A stretch of DNA of 16,038 nucleotides from Planctomycetota bacterium (GTDB lineage: Bacteria > Planctomycetota > Phycisphaerae > Phycisphaerales > SM1A02), in assembly GCA_022567855.1 (NCBI GenBank), contig JADFGE010000024.1, forward strand, positions 1 through 16,038, in the 5' to 3' direction. This document shows positions 7,236-13,888 of this stretch, piece after piece (positions within the stretch are counted from its first letter, which is position 1; each line of letters starts with the position of its first letter). Below the pieces are notes generated by a model. The model ran no database searches, was not told where the DNA came from, and saw nothing but the letters and a program-made list of their open reading frames with translations. Made by a program: the position numbers and the translations under genes.

Positions 7236-7378
7236 TCTCTCTCTTCTCTGTCTGTCTCTCTCTTGCTCCGCGATCCACTTTGGGTCCTTTTGGACGGCGT
7301 GCGATGCGGCAATCCATGCGGAGCACCAGGCACGTCAGTCCAATGCGGCTGCCTCCTTCAGCCACTCCGGCGAGGCGT

Positions 7379-7540
7379 TCAGCTCGTCACGCCGACCGCC
7401 TCGCGCACGTCCAGCGTCGCCGGTCGCAGCCCGGCGTCCAAGCGCAACGAGACAACAGCATCGTCTGTTTTTTGGCATCTCTCTCCTCGGCCCGGTGCCA
7501 GGATGACCGCTGTGGCCAGCCCGCCGACGGCGTGACTCAT
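7379..7540 (-). CDS. Possible small gene, apparently frameshifted, upstream of the activator
   Basis: A 53-residue frame starts at ATG 7538-7540 behind a strong SD, AAGGAG, 7 nt away. The residues (MSHAVGGLATAVILAPG at the start, LRPATLDVREAVG near the end) are protein-like but match no family I know. The frame ends at TGA 7379-7381. A neighbouring minus-strand frame carries on with protein-like residues (RRDELNASPEWLKEAAALD), ends at TGA 7335-7337, and is then open in phase with the activator. One missing base near 7390 would join the first two parts. I read this as a small gene that has decayed or holds a sequencing error. Upstream, 7583-7612 is AT-rich and could hold the promoter. Confidence 0.35.
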   Translation of the reverse strand: MSHAVGGLATAVILAPGRGERCQKTDDAVVSLRLDAGLRPATLDVREAVGVTS

Positions 7541-8313
7541 CTTTCTACTCCTTATACCATAGCACCACTACGGTCTCGTCAAGTATTATTTTCATCTGAA
7601 ACCAGAAGAAAAATGGCAGTCCGCTCGCCCTCGCGTTGGTCGACCTTGGGCATGACCGCTGGCTTTCCCAATTTCACATGGATCGAGGCTTATCGCCCCG
7701 GCCGACGCCACCGCGGCCAAGCTGAATTGTCACGGTCAGTCGGTGCACGAGCCGAGAGGACCGGCGGCTCACCCGCTCGCTGCATGATTGGGTCCAACCG
7801 CTCTAGAGCACACCCTGGCCACGATCGAAATCTCTTGGAGGCTCTTGACCGGTCGGAACCCAGATGCGAGGCTAGTACGGTGCCTGGAATGGCGTCGGGT
7901 AGCGACCGGACTCGGACTACAGCGATCAACCGCGCTGCCTAAGTTGGGGTGACCCGCTTTGGCCGACGAGTAAGCTGAGCGTCGCTGGACTGCCCATCGC
8001 GACTTTTCCACCGGGGAATGATCGGCCGGCCGCTGGTGTTATACTCAGGAGACTCTGCGGACGAGTAGCGTGCTACATCTGCCGCAATGAGCCAGACGAA
8101 ACGCGCCAATTTGTTCGGAGCAACCAGGCTGGGTGTGCCGGTTGCTCGATAATGCCACTGGCGGCGCCTCCCGCGCCGGCATCGGAGTGATGAGTTGAGC
8201 GCCCGAGCTCGGCCCCCAGCGTTCTGCAGGCAACAGCGGTGGAGCCACGCTCTGTATGGTACCGATCGACATACCCCCGGCCTGAAGGAGTTGGTCCTCC
8301 CGTGGAGAATGTA
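7541..8313. other. 773-bp region without a convincing gene
   Basis: Frames here are short or poor in protein character. The start (7541-7620) is AT-rich and probably contains the promoter of the minus-strand block. A perfect inverted repeat GAGCAACC / GGTTGCTC with a 14-nt gap lies at 8118-8147, and the palindrome CCGAGCTCGG at 8203-8212. A plus-strand stretch at 8071-8155 encodes a C-x2-C, 17 residues, C-x2-C pattern but lacks any start codon, so it is not called as a gene. Confidence 0.55.
8304..8307 (+). promoter_or_regulatory. Ribosome binding site that sets the DUF3553-like start
   Basis: GGAG lies 6 nt before GTG 8314. It favours this start over the in-frame ATG at 8239 and over the later GTG at 8323. 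Confidence 0.55.
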
Positions 8314-8955
8314 GTGTCCAAAGTGAAGTATGAGTATGGGGACCGCATCCGTCATCTGCGCCGACCCGAATGGGGCGTTGGGTCCGTTGTCAAAGTTGTA
8401 CAGACAATGGTGAACGGCTGTTCGGTCCAGTCGCTGTCGGTGAGGTTCCCGAGCGAAGGGATCAAGGTGCTCAACACCGCCGAGGCGGAAATCGAGCGTA
8501 TCAGTGCTGAACACGCCAAGGCCTTGGCTAACACCGAGGCCCATCCCATCGTGCAATGGGGCAAGATGGACGAATCAGATTGGCTGGCGCCATTGGCACA
8601 ACGCAAGGTCGAAGAGGCCATGATTGGCCTGCCCGCCGACGTCCGCGATCCGTTCAGCCTGTTGCGGCGGCGGTTGGTGCTCACCTTGGACTTGTACCGC
8701 TTCGAGCGATCCAATCGGGCGTTGATGGACTGGGCGGTGGCCCAGTCGGGACTGGTCGATCCACTCACTCACTTCACGCGCCATGAGCTGGAGCAGCTGT
8801 TTGAGCGATGGGCCAGGGAGAGGGACGTGCACTTGGGTCGGCTCCTGCAAGAGTGCCGTCGGGACTTGAAGCTTGCCCAGGAATTGGACGAGCTGGTCGC
8901 GGCGGCCCCCCCCGGCGCCCGGGAGGCCGTGCGTCGCGTCACCGCTGCTCGTTGA
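8314..8955 (+). CDS. DUF3553-like domain protein
   Basis: From GTG 8314 the product has 213 residues. The N-terminal 60 (KYEYGDRIRHLRRPEWGVGSVVKV, then LSVRFPSEGIKVLNTAEAEIE) resemble the small DUF3553 beta-barrel domain, with the G-x-R-V/I-R-H...WG-x-G pattern, which also occurs at the end of some helicases. The remainder is helical and charged with no motif I recognise. There is no signal peptide or membrane segment, so it is likely cytoplasmic. The frame is open upstream to ATG 8239, but that extension is unlike the domain and lacks an SD. A coiled-coil gene follows 218 bp downstream, and the shared terminator at 9613-9645 suggests they may form one unit. Function is unknown. Confidence 0.8.
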   Translation: MSKVKYEYGDRIRHLRRPEWGVGSVVKVVQTMVNGCSVQSLSVRFPSEGIKVLNTAEAEIERISAEHAKALANTEAHPIVQWGKMDESDWLAPLAQRKVEEAMIGLPADVRDPFSLLRRRLVLTLDLYRFERSNRALMDWAVAQSGLVDPLTHFTRHELEQLFERWARERDVHLGRLLQECRRDLKLAQELDELVAAAPPGAREAVRRVTAAR

Positions 8956-9159
8956 GCGCAGTCAACATCCCGCGCCAACCGCAGGTGGATCTGTGTGGTC
9001 AGGTCCGAGAGTATCGGTGCGTCTTGGCGGGGAGGCCGGATACCCCGTCCAAGGCGTATCACTACTGGTTCTTGGCGCATGTCTTGTTCGTCTGAACGTA
9101 TCTCACCCTGGCTGTACGGCAGAAGCCTGTCGAGCAGCCTGGGGTGCTGGACACGTTGC

Positions 9160-9166
9160 AAGGAGG
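9160..9166 (+). promoter_or_regulatory. Strong ribosome binding site of the coiled-coil gene
   Basis: AAGGAGG lies 7 nt before GTG 9174. This decides for GTG over the in-frame ATG at 9144, which would lie upstream of the site. Confidence 0.75.
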
Positions 9167-9173
9167 GACGAGC

Positions 9174-9500
9174 GTGGACGATCAAGCCTTTCAGAATAAG
9201 TTCAACGAGCTGATGCAGAAGCTTCACGAGTTGCCCGACGCTGAGCGGACGCGCCTGGAGCAACTCGCCCACGAGGCCAAGAATCGCCGTCAACGGATCC
9301 AGGCGTCGGTCACAGAGCTCCAGGAGTCGCTGGACAATTTGCGCCTCAGCGTCAAGTACATCGTCTTCGATCTGGAAGCGACCCGGCGTGAGAATGCCTA
9401 CCTCCGCAAGTTGCTCGAACAAGCCAACCGTGACGATGCGCCCCGATCTGATCCGAACGCCGACGATTACTACGACCAGGATCCCTCCGGTTCGGACTAG
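9174..9500 (+). CDS. Small coiled-coil protein of unknown function
   Basis: The 108-residue product is acidic and almost entirely helical. Heptad-like Leu/Ala spacing runs from about residue 10 to 85 (FNELMQKLHELPDAERTRL, LQESLDNLRLSVKYIVFDLE, RRENAYLRKLLEQ). The tail, about 20 residues, is Asp-rich and probably disordered. It has no signal peptide, membrane segment or Cys. The SVKYIVFDLEATRRENAYLRKLL core reminds me of small hypothetical proteins of planctomycetes, but I know no function. It lies 218 bp after the DUF3553-like gene and is followed by a strong terminator 112 bp beyond its stop. Confidence 0.82.
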   Translation: MDDQAFQNKFNELMQKLHELPDAERTRLEQLAHEAKNRRQRIQASVTELQESLDNLRLSVKYIVFDLEATRRENAYLRKLLEQANRDDAPRSDPNADDYYDQDPSGSD

Positions 9501-9612
9501 CCGGACCGGTTGGCCGGGCGGTGAGCCGGTTGGGTCATATCGAGACTCCTTCTTGCGAATGCTGCGGCTGGGCCGATCCATAACGTATCCGCAGCCGATC
9601 TCTAGCCAGGTG

Positions 9613-9645
9613 ACGCGCCGGAGCAATCCGGCGCGTTGCGTTTTT
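9613..9645 (+). terminator. Rho-independent terminator with GCAA tetraloop
   Basis: A perfect 10-bp stem ACGCGCCGGA / TCCGGCGCGT (9613-9622 and 9627-9636) is closed by GCAA, a stable GNRA-type loop. TGCG and a five-T tract (9641-9645) follow. It would end transcripts from the coiled-coil gene and perhaps from the DUF3553-like gene. Confidence 0.9.
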
Positions 9646-9936
9646 GTTGCTTCGGTCATATGCGAGTACGCCAGCCCATTTAAGGCTTGAGGCGACGCAT
9701 CTTGAAGAACCCGCGCAGCCGGCCGTGCCCCGTGTCGCGGTCGCTCGGAATGATGCAAGGTTCCGGCTGCGTGTAGACATCTGTTTGGGTGCTCGTGGAT
9801 CAACCGCGAACCCACGTGGACAGCTCTGTGGAGCCGGAGTCGGTGTATCGGGAGACAGCGCTTGACCAACACCGTCGATTTCGCGGCCCACCGGCGGGGT
9901 TTCTCGGATGGCGCTCACGGAGCCTGGCGTTTTTCC

Positions 9937-9966
9937 TTGATTTTCGTGTCCGCCACGTGGTATCCT
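9937..9966 (+). promoter_or_regulatory. Candidate sigma-70-type promoter of the dockerin protein gene
   Basis: TTGATT (9937-9942) and TATCCT (9961-9966) are 18 bp apart, each matching consensus at four of six positions. The palindrome CCACGTGG fills the end of the spacer. The gene starts about 70 bp downstream. Confidence 0.4.
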
Positions 9967-10037
9967 CGGGCAACGTGTAGTTCAGGCGAATTAATGAAGC
10001 GGCGATCACCCAAATCGGAATATTGAGGAGAACCGGA

Positions 10038-10790
10038 ATGAAGCGAGCGAGTCAGCGGCGGGTGCGGACCGCGATGGCAGTGACGGTCAGTGGCTGCCTG
10101 GCCGGGGTGGGCATGCTGGGAGCAGCGCCGCCCGGTTCAGTCAGCAACGAAGGTAGAACCGGCGGTGGCCCCATCGCCTACGCTAACAACGGTTGCCCGC
10201 TTGAGCCGTGCACGATTGACTTCGAAGGCGCCTGTCCTAATCAGGGCGAACTATGCGGCGCTATGTTCGACGGAGGCAGTGGTTGCGTCATCGACTTCCT
10301 GCCGTTCTGCTATAGCTCCGGCCTGTTCTCGTATCGGATCGATCCCGAGCCCGGCCGCCCGCTGACGATCAGTTTGTCAGGCGACCTCGTGAGTTTGGAG
10401 GTCTTCTTCGCGAATGTGACGGGGAGCACCGGTGAGATGCGCTTCTTCAACGCTGATAACAAAGAGGTTGGCGAGCCGCTGACGACCAACGGCAACTGCG
10501 TTCAGTTCATGCCGGACATGCAGTTGGTCGTCTTTGATGTGCCAGTGCGCTTTATCGAGGTGACGGCGACCGACGGGCAGGTGTACATCGACGACTTCTC
10601 GATCAACCCCGGGTTCGAGCCGCCGCTAGGCGACTTGGACGGAGACTGCGTCGTTGGCGTTAAGGATCTGCTCTTCTTGCTGGGCGCCTGGGGGCCGTGC
10701 CCGAAGCAGGGAGATTGTCCCGCGGACCTCGACAAAAGCGGCGACGTTGGCGTTAAGGATCTCCTCATCCTGCTGGGAAACTGGGGGTAG
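10038..10790 (+). CDS. Secreted protein with C-terminal dockerin-like calcium-binding repeats
   Basis: The 250-residue product starts at ATG 10038, placed by GAGGAG 7 nt upstream. It begins with a signal peptide: a basic n-region (KRASQRRVR) and a hydrophobic stretch to about residue 30. VSGC at 17-20 resembles a lipobox, so a lipoprotein is possible, though the hydrophobic run before it is short. The central domain (about 40-190) has several Cys and looks like a beta-sandwich (ISLSGDLVSLEVFFANVTG, QVYIDDFSI), with no name I can give. Residues 196-250 hold two EF-hand-like dockerin repeats, GDLDGDCVVGVKDLLFLLGAWG and ADLDKSGDVGVKDLLILLGNWG, written here with their Asp ligands. Such tails are frequent in planctomycete exported proteins and probably serve calcium-dependent attachment. 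It stands alone, between a terminator and the suf promoter. Confidence 0.85.
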   Translation: MKRASQRRVRTAMAVTVSGCLAGVGMLGAAPPGSVSNEGRTGGGPIAYANNGCPLEPCTIDFEGACPNQGELCGAMFDGGSGCVIDFLPFCYSSGLFSYRIDPEPGRPLTISLSGDLVSLEVFFANVTGSTGEMRFFNADNKEVGEPLTTNGNCVQFMPDMQLVVFDVPVRFIEVTATDGQVYIDDFSINPGFEPPLGDLDGDCVVGVKDLLFLLGAWGPCPKQGDCPADLDKSGDVGVKDLLILLGNWG

Positions 10791-10886
10791 CTGAGCCTGA
10801 CCCGGACGGCGAGGCAACACTGTCCGCTGGCAGCCGCATGGACGCGGTGGCCGCAGCGCAGACTTCAGCCAACCTCATCAATCGGG

Positions 10887-10900
10887 CTTGATATAGCAAG
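10887..10900 (+). promoter_or_regulatory. Candidate operator of the suf regulator (CTTG-N6-CAAG)
   Basis: A perfect inverted repeat CTTG-ATATAG-CAAG covers the -35 box of the promoter in front of the Rrf2 gene. Its position suits repression of the whole suf operon by the Rrf2 protein. Assignment to that regulator is inferred from position only. Confidence 0.4.
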
Positions 10901-10916
10901 GGATCGGTACTATAAG
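10888..10916 (+). promoter_or_regulatory. Promoter of the Rrf2-suf operon
   Basis: TTGATA (10888-10893) and TATAAG (10911-10916) are separated by exactly 17 bp, each matching the sigma-70 consensus at five of six positions. Transcription would start near 10923, giving a leader of about 55 nt before ATG 10980. No clear hairpin is visible in the leader. Confidence 0.7.
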
Positions 10917-10979
10917 ATATAAGACCCGTGCGGTGCTCATTGCATCCGGCCAACGGTAACGGTTCATGGTGGACGCTTG

Positions 10980-11513
10980 ATGCTGTTGCTGACGAGAAAA
11001 ACCGACTACGCGTTACTGGCGCTGGCCAGCTTGGCTCGCCAAACGCCAGCCGGGGCCAGTGCCCGCGGCCTCGCCGAACGGCTGAAGTTGCCCCTGCCCG
11101 TTCTTCGTAACATTCTCAAGCAACTGACGAGCCGAGGCGTGCTGAAATCCACGCGCGGCACGAGGGGCGGATACCGGTTGGCGCGGTCGCCGCAAGAGAT
11201 CACGCTGGCCCAGCTGCTGGAAGCCATCGAAGGGCCGATGCGCTTGGCGCGGTGCTGTTCGGTGCCCGAAGGTGAAGAGGAAGCGGAATGCAAGTTGGAG
11301 GAAAGCTGCCTGATTCGAGGCAACATGCGCCGAGTGCATGCGAGCCTCATGCAGTTTCTCGACGAGGTGACGTTGGCCCAACTCGCCGAAGAGGACAGTT
11401 CTGCGGAACTCAAGCCCGGTTCGGGCGCCGGGCTGTCGCCGTTGACGACTCTGAAGGATCGTCAACCGTACCCGCGCTTGGCCGAGCAGCCGGACGTTCG
11501 TGACCCGTCGTGA
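10980..11513 (+). CDS. Rrf2-family Fe-S-sensing transcriptional regulator of the suf operon
   Basis: The 177-residue product starts at ATG 10980; a TTG just before it is less likely. It begins LLLTRKTDYALLALASLA, typical of Rrf2 proteins, followed by a winged helix (SARGLAERLKLPLPVLRNIL, then STRGTRGGYRLAR with the wing). Cysteines at 92, 93, 104 and 110 (RCCSV, AECKLEESC) lie where IscR-type proteins hold their [2Fe-2S] cluster through three Cys, though the first gap is longer than in IscR. The C-terminal 40 residues are extra and look disordered. It is probably a repressor sensing Fe-S status or oxidative stress. sufB follows after only 29 bp, so it is co-transcribed with the genes it is likely to control. 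Confidence 0.92.
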   Translation: MLLLTRKTDYALLALASLARQTPAGASARGLAERLKLPLPVLRNILKQLTSRGVLKSTRGTRGGYRLARSPQEITLAQLLEAIEGPMRLARCCSVPEGEEEAECKLEESCLIRGNMRRVHASLMQFLDEVTLAQLAEEDSSAELKPGSGAGLSPLTTLKDRQPYPRLAEQPDVRDPS

Positions 11514-11542
11514 GTATTCTGTAGTTTTGGAGTGCCCGTGCC

Positions 11543-13021
11543 ATGGTTTCATCAACTGAACAAACTTCGACATCCAGTGAGACAGACGCAACGCTCGATC
11601 GTTGGCAGAGCGAGGAGTATAAGTACGGGTTCTACACCGATATCGAAACCGACAGCCTGCCGCCTGGATTGAGCGAGGATGTCGTTCGTCTCATCTCCGC
11701 AAAGAAGGACGAGCCTGATTGGTTGCTTCAGTGGCGGCTCAAGGCCTACCGCCATTGGCTCACGATGACGGAGCCGACCTGGCAAAACGTCCACTACGAG
11801 CCGATCGATTACCAAAAAATCATCTACTATTCGGCTCCCAAGCAGGCGAAGGACCGCCCCCAGAGCCTCGACGACGTGGACCCGAAGCTGCTGGAGACGT
11901 ACGAGAAGCTCGGCATCCCGCTGCAAGAGCGAGCGATCCTGGCTGGCGTCGCCGTCGATGCCGTGTTCGACAGCGTGTCCGTGGCCACTACCTTCAAGGA
12001 GAAGCTCGGCGAGCTCGGCATCATCTTCTGCCCGTTCTCCGAAGCGGTGCACGATCATCCGGAGCTGGTCCAGCAATACCTCGGATCCGTCGTCCCGCAT
12101 AACGACAACTTCTTCGCCGCGCTCAACTCGGCGGTCTTCAGCGACGGATCGTTTGTCTATATCCCCAAGGGTGTCAAGTGCCCGATGGATCTCTCGACCT
12201 ACTTCCGAATCAACGCGATCTCGACCGGGCAGTTCGAGCGAACGCTGATCGTGGCGGAGGAGGGCAGCACAGTCAGTTATCTCGAGGGATGCACGGCTCC
12301 CATGCGGGACGAGCACCAACTTCACGCCGCCGTCGTCGAGCTCATCGCCCTTGACGACGCGACCATCAAATACTCCACCATTCAGAACTGGTATCCCGGC
12401 GACAAGGACGGCAAGGGTGGAATCTATAACTTCGTGACCAAGCGAGCAAAGTGCCTCGGTCGAAACTCCCACATCTCGTGGACGCAGGTGGAGACCGGCG
12501 CGGCCATCACCTGGAAATATCCCGGCTGCATTCTCATCGGAGACAATTCCGTCGGCGAGTTCTACTCCGTGGCCCTGACCAACAACCATCAGCAGGCGGA
12601 CACCGGCACCAAGATGATCCACATCGGGAAGAACACCCGCAGCAACGTGGTCTCCAAGGGCATCTCGGCTGGGTTCGGCCAGAATACCTATCGCGGGTTG
12701 ATCAAGATCACGAAGAGCGCGCACGGGGCCAGAAACTACACACAGTGCGATTCGATGCTGATCGGCGACAAGTGCGGCGCCCACACGTTCCCGTATATCG
12801 AGGTCAAGAACAGCACCGCCCAGATGGAGCACGAGGCGACGACCTCCAAGATCGGTGAGGACCAGCTCTTTTACTGCAACCAGCGCGGGATCTCGACCGA
12901 GGACGCCGTTTCCATGATCGTCAATGGCTTCTGCAAGGAGGTCTTTCGTGAGTTGCCCATGGAATTCGCCGTCGAGGCACAGAAGCTTCTGGAAGTGAGT
13001 TTAGAGGGTAGCGTCGGCTGA
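11543..13021 (+). CDS. sufB: Fe-S cluster assembly scaffold protein SufB
   Basis: The 492-residue product is full length for SufB (about 470-495). It forms the SufBC2D scaffold on which Fe-S clusters are built in the cytoplasm. The N-terminal helical part contains DEPDWLLQWRLKAYRHWLTM. The beta-helix core contains VFSDGSFVYIPKGVKCPMDLSTYFRIN, EEGSTVSYLEGCTAP and the glycine-rich AGFGQNTYRG. Near the end comes EDQLFYCNQRGISTEDAVSMIVNGFC, in which Cys445 is the conserved FYCxQRG cysteine thought to take part in sulfur transfer and cluster formation. ATG 11543 is preceded by GGAG at a loose 11-nt spacing. The gene follows the Rrf2 regulator by 29 bp and precedes sufC by 81 bp. Confidence 0.96.
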   Translation: MVSSTEQTSTSSETDATLDRWQSEEYKYGFYTDIETDSLPPGLSEDVVRLISAKKDEPDWLLQWRLKAYRHWLTMTEPTWQNVHYEPIDYQKIIYYSAPKQAKDRPQSLDDVDPKLLETYEKLGIPLQERAILAGVAVDAVFDSVSVATTFKEKLGELGIIFCPFSEAVHDHPELVQQYLGSVVPHNDNFFAALNSAVFSDGSFVYIPKGVKCPMDLSTYFRINAISTGQFERTLIVAEEGSTVSYLEGCTAPMRDEHQLHAAVVELIALDDATIKYSTIQNWYPGDKDGKGGIYNFVTKRAKCLGRNSHISWTQVETGAAITWKYPGCILIGDNSVGEFYSVALTNNHQQADTGTKMIHIGKNTRSNVVSKGISAGFGQNTYRGLIKITKSAHGARNYTQCDSMLIGDKCGAHTFPYIEVKNSTAQMEHEATTSKIGEDQLFYCNQRGISTEDAVSMIVNGFCKEVFRELPMEFAVEAQKLLEVSLEGSVG

Positions 13022-13052
13022 ATCGCAACGTGGCGCGGTATCTTTCCTAGCC

Positions 13053-13068
13053 GTGGATGAATATCCAC
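13053..13068 (+). repeat. Hairpin in the sufB-sufC gap
   Basis: GTGGAT-GAAT-ATCCAC forms a perfect 6-bp stem with a 4-nt loop inside the 81-bp gap. No T tract follows. It may affect mRNA stability or sufC translation, but this is inference from structure alone. Confidence 0.4.
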
Positions 13069-13102
13069 ACTCAAGAAAATAGAAAGGCATAGATCGATTC
13101 AC

Positions 13103-13870
13103 ATGCTTCAGATCAGAAACCTTCATGTAAACGTCCAAGGCCATAAGATCCTCAAGGGTCTCACCCTCACCATCAACGCCGGCGAGGTGCACTCGATGAT
13201 GGGTCCCAACGGCTCCGGCAAGAGCACGCTGGCGCAAGTCCTGGCGGGGCGCGATACCTACGAGGTAACCGAAGGCGAAGTGTTCTTTGAAGGGCGCAAT
13301 CTCCTGGAGTTGGAACCGGACGAACGCGCGCGTGCCGGTGTGTTCCTGGCGTTCCAATATCCGGTTGAGATTCCCGGTGTGGGCACGGCCTACTTCCTCC
13401 GTGCTGCGGTCAATGCGCTGCGCAAACATCGCGGCGAGGAGGAGCTGGACGCGGTCGACTTTCTTGAATTCGTGAAAGAGAAGATGAGGCTGGTGGACAT
13501 GGACGAGCAACTGCTAAAGCGCTCCGTCAACGAAGGGTTTTCCGGCGGCGAGAAAAAGCGCGGCGAAATCTTCCAGATGGCCGTGCTCGAACCGAAGTTC
13601 GCGATCCTTGATGAAACCGACTCGGGGCTCGATATCGACGCTTTGAAGATCGTTGCGGACGGGGTCAACTCGATGCGCCGGACGGATCGCGCGTTCCTCG
13701 TCATCACGCACTATCAGCGTCTTTTGAATTACATTGTGCCTGACTTCGTCCATGTCCTGGTTGACGGCCGGATCGTCAAATCCGGAGGCAAGGAGTTGGC
13801 AATGGAACTTGAGGAAAGAGGGTACGCGTGGGCGGACCAGTCGATCAGGCATGCCGCGGCGGCTTCTTAG
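13103..13870 (+). CDS. sufC: Fe-S cluster assembly ATPase SufC
   Basis: The 255-residue product has the usual SufC length. It is a soluble ABC-type ATPase that dimerises within SufBC2D and drives the shape change needed for cluster assembly. Walker A is GPNGSGKST (34-42). The Q-loop region is LAFQYPVEIPGV, the signature is FSGGEKKRGEI, and Walker B with its D-loop reads FAILDETDSGLDIDAL, the characteristic SufC form. The H-loop is VITHYQRLL. ATG 13103 is at the family's usual start, but the nearest SD-like AAAGG is about 18 nt away, so initiation may depend on translation of sufB. sufD follows after 18 bp. Confidence 0.97.
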   Translation: MLQIRNLHVNVQGHKILKGLTLTINAGEVHSMMGPNGSGKSTLAQVLAGRDTYEVTEGEVFFEGRNLLELEPDERARAGVFLAFQYPVEIPGVGTAYFLRAAVNALRKHRGEEELDAVDFLEFVKEKMRLVDMDEQLLKRSVNEGFSGGEKKRGEIFQMAVLEPKFAILDETDSGLDIDALKIVADGVNSMRRTDRAFLVITHYQRLLNYIVPDFVHVLVDGRIVKSGGKELAMELEERGYAWADQSIRHAAAAS

Positions 13871-13888
13871 GGACGGAAGTTCAATTTC

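Larger units (their letters stand above)
9501..10037. other. 537-bp intergenic region with a terminator and a promoter
   Basis: No convincing gene. It holds the intrinsic terminator at 9613-9645, two copies of the palindrome CCACGTGG (9812-9819 and 9953-9960), and a candidate promoter at 9937-9966. The stretch 9646-9936 has no feature I can assign. I looked for tRNA and other common RNA signatures and saw none. Confidence 0.6.

Noticed and set aside
7335..7337. TGA read as selenocysteine or a reassigned codon
   Set aside because: TGA ends sufB, sufD and other genes here normally. No selenocysteine-insertion-like hairpin is evident, and a frameshift is also needed, so decay is simpler.
7551..7582. 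TTGACG and downstream AT bases as the promoter of the small minus-strand frame
   Set aside because: With 17-bp spacing the transcript would start after the SD, which contradicts use of that SD. The promoter is more likely further upstream.
7280..7942. 220-residue plus-strand open frame
   Set aside because: The composition is Arg/Ser-rich and random-looking, there is no SD, and it overlaps a better minus-strand small frame with a strong SD.
8769..9872. 367-residue minus-strand open frame
   Set aside because: It runs antisense through the DUF3553-like gene end, the coiled-coil gene with its strong SD, and the terminator. The residues look random.
11552..12832. 426-residue open frame on the minus strand opposite sufB
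   Set aside because: It is fully antisense to a clear SufB, has no family resemblance, and arises from the codon bias of the real gene. The same holds for long antisense frames opposite sufD (14222-15214) and gdhA (4188-4931).
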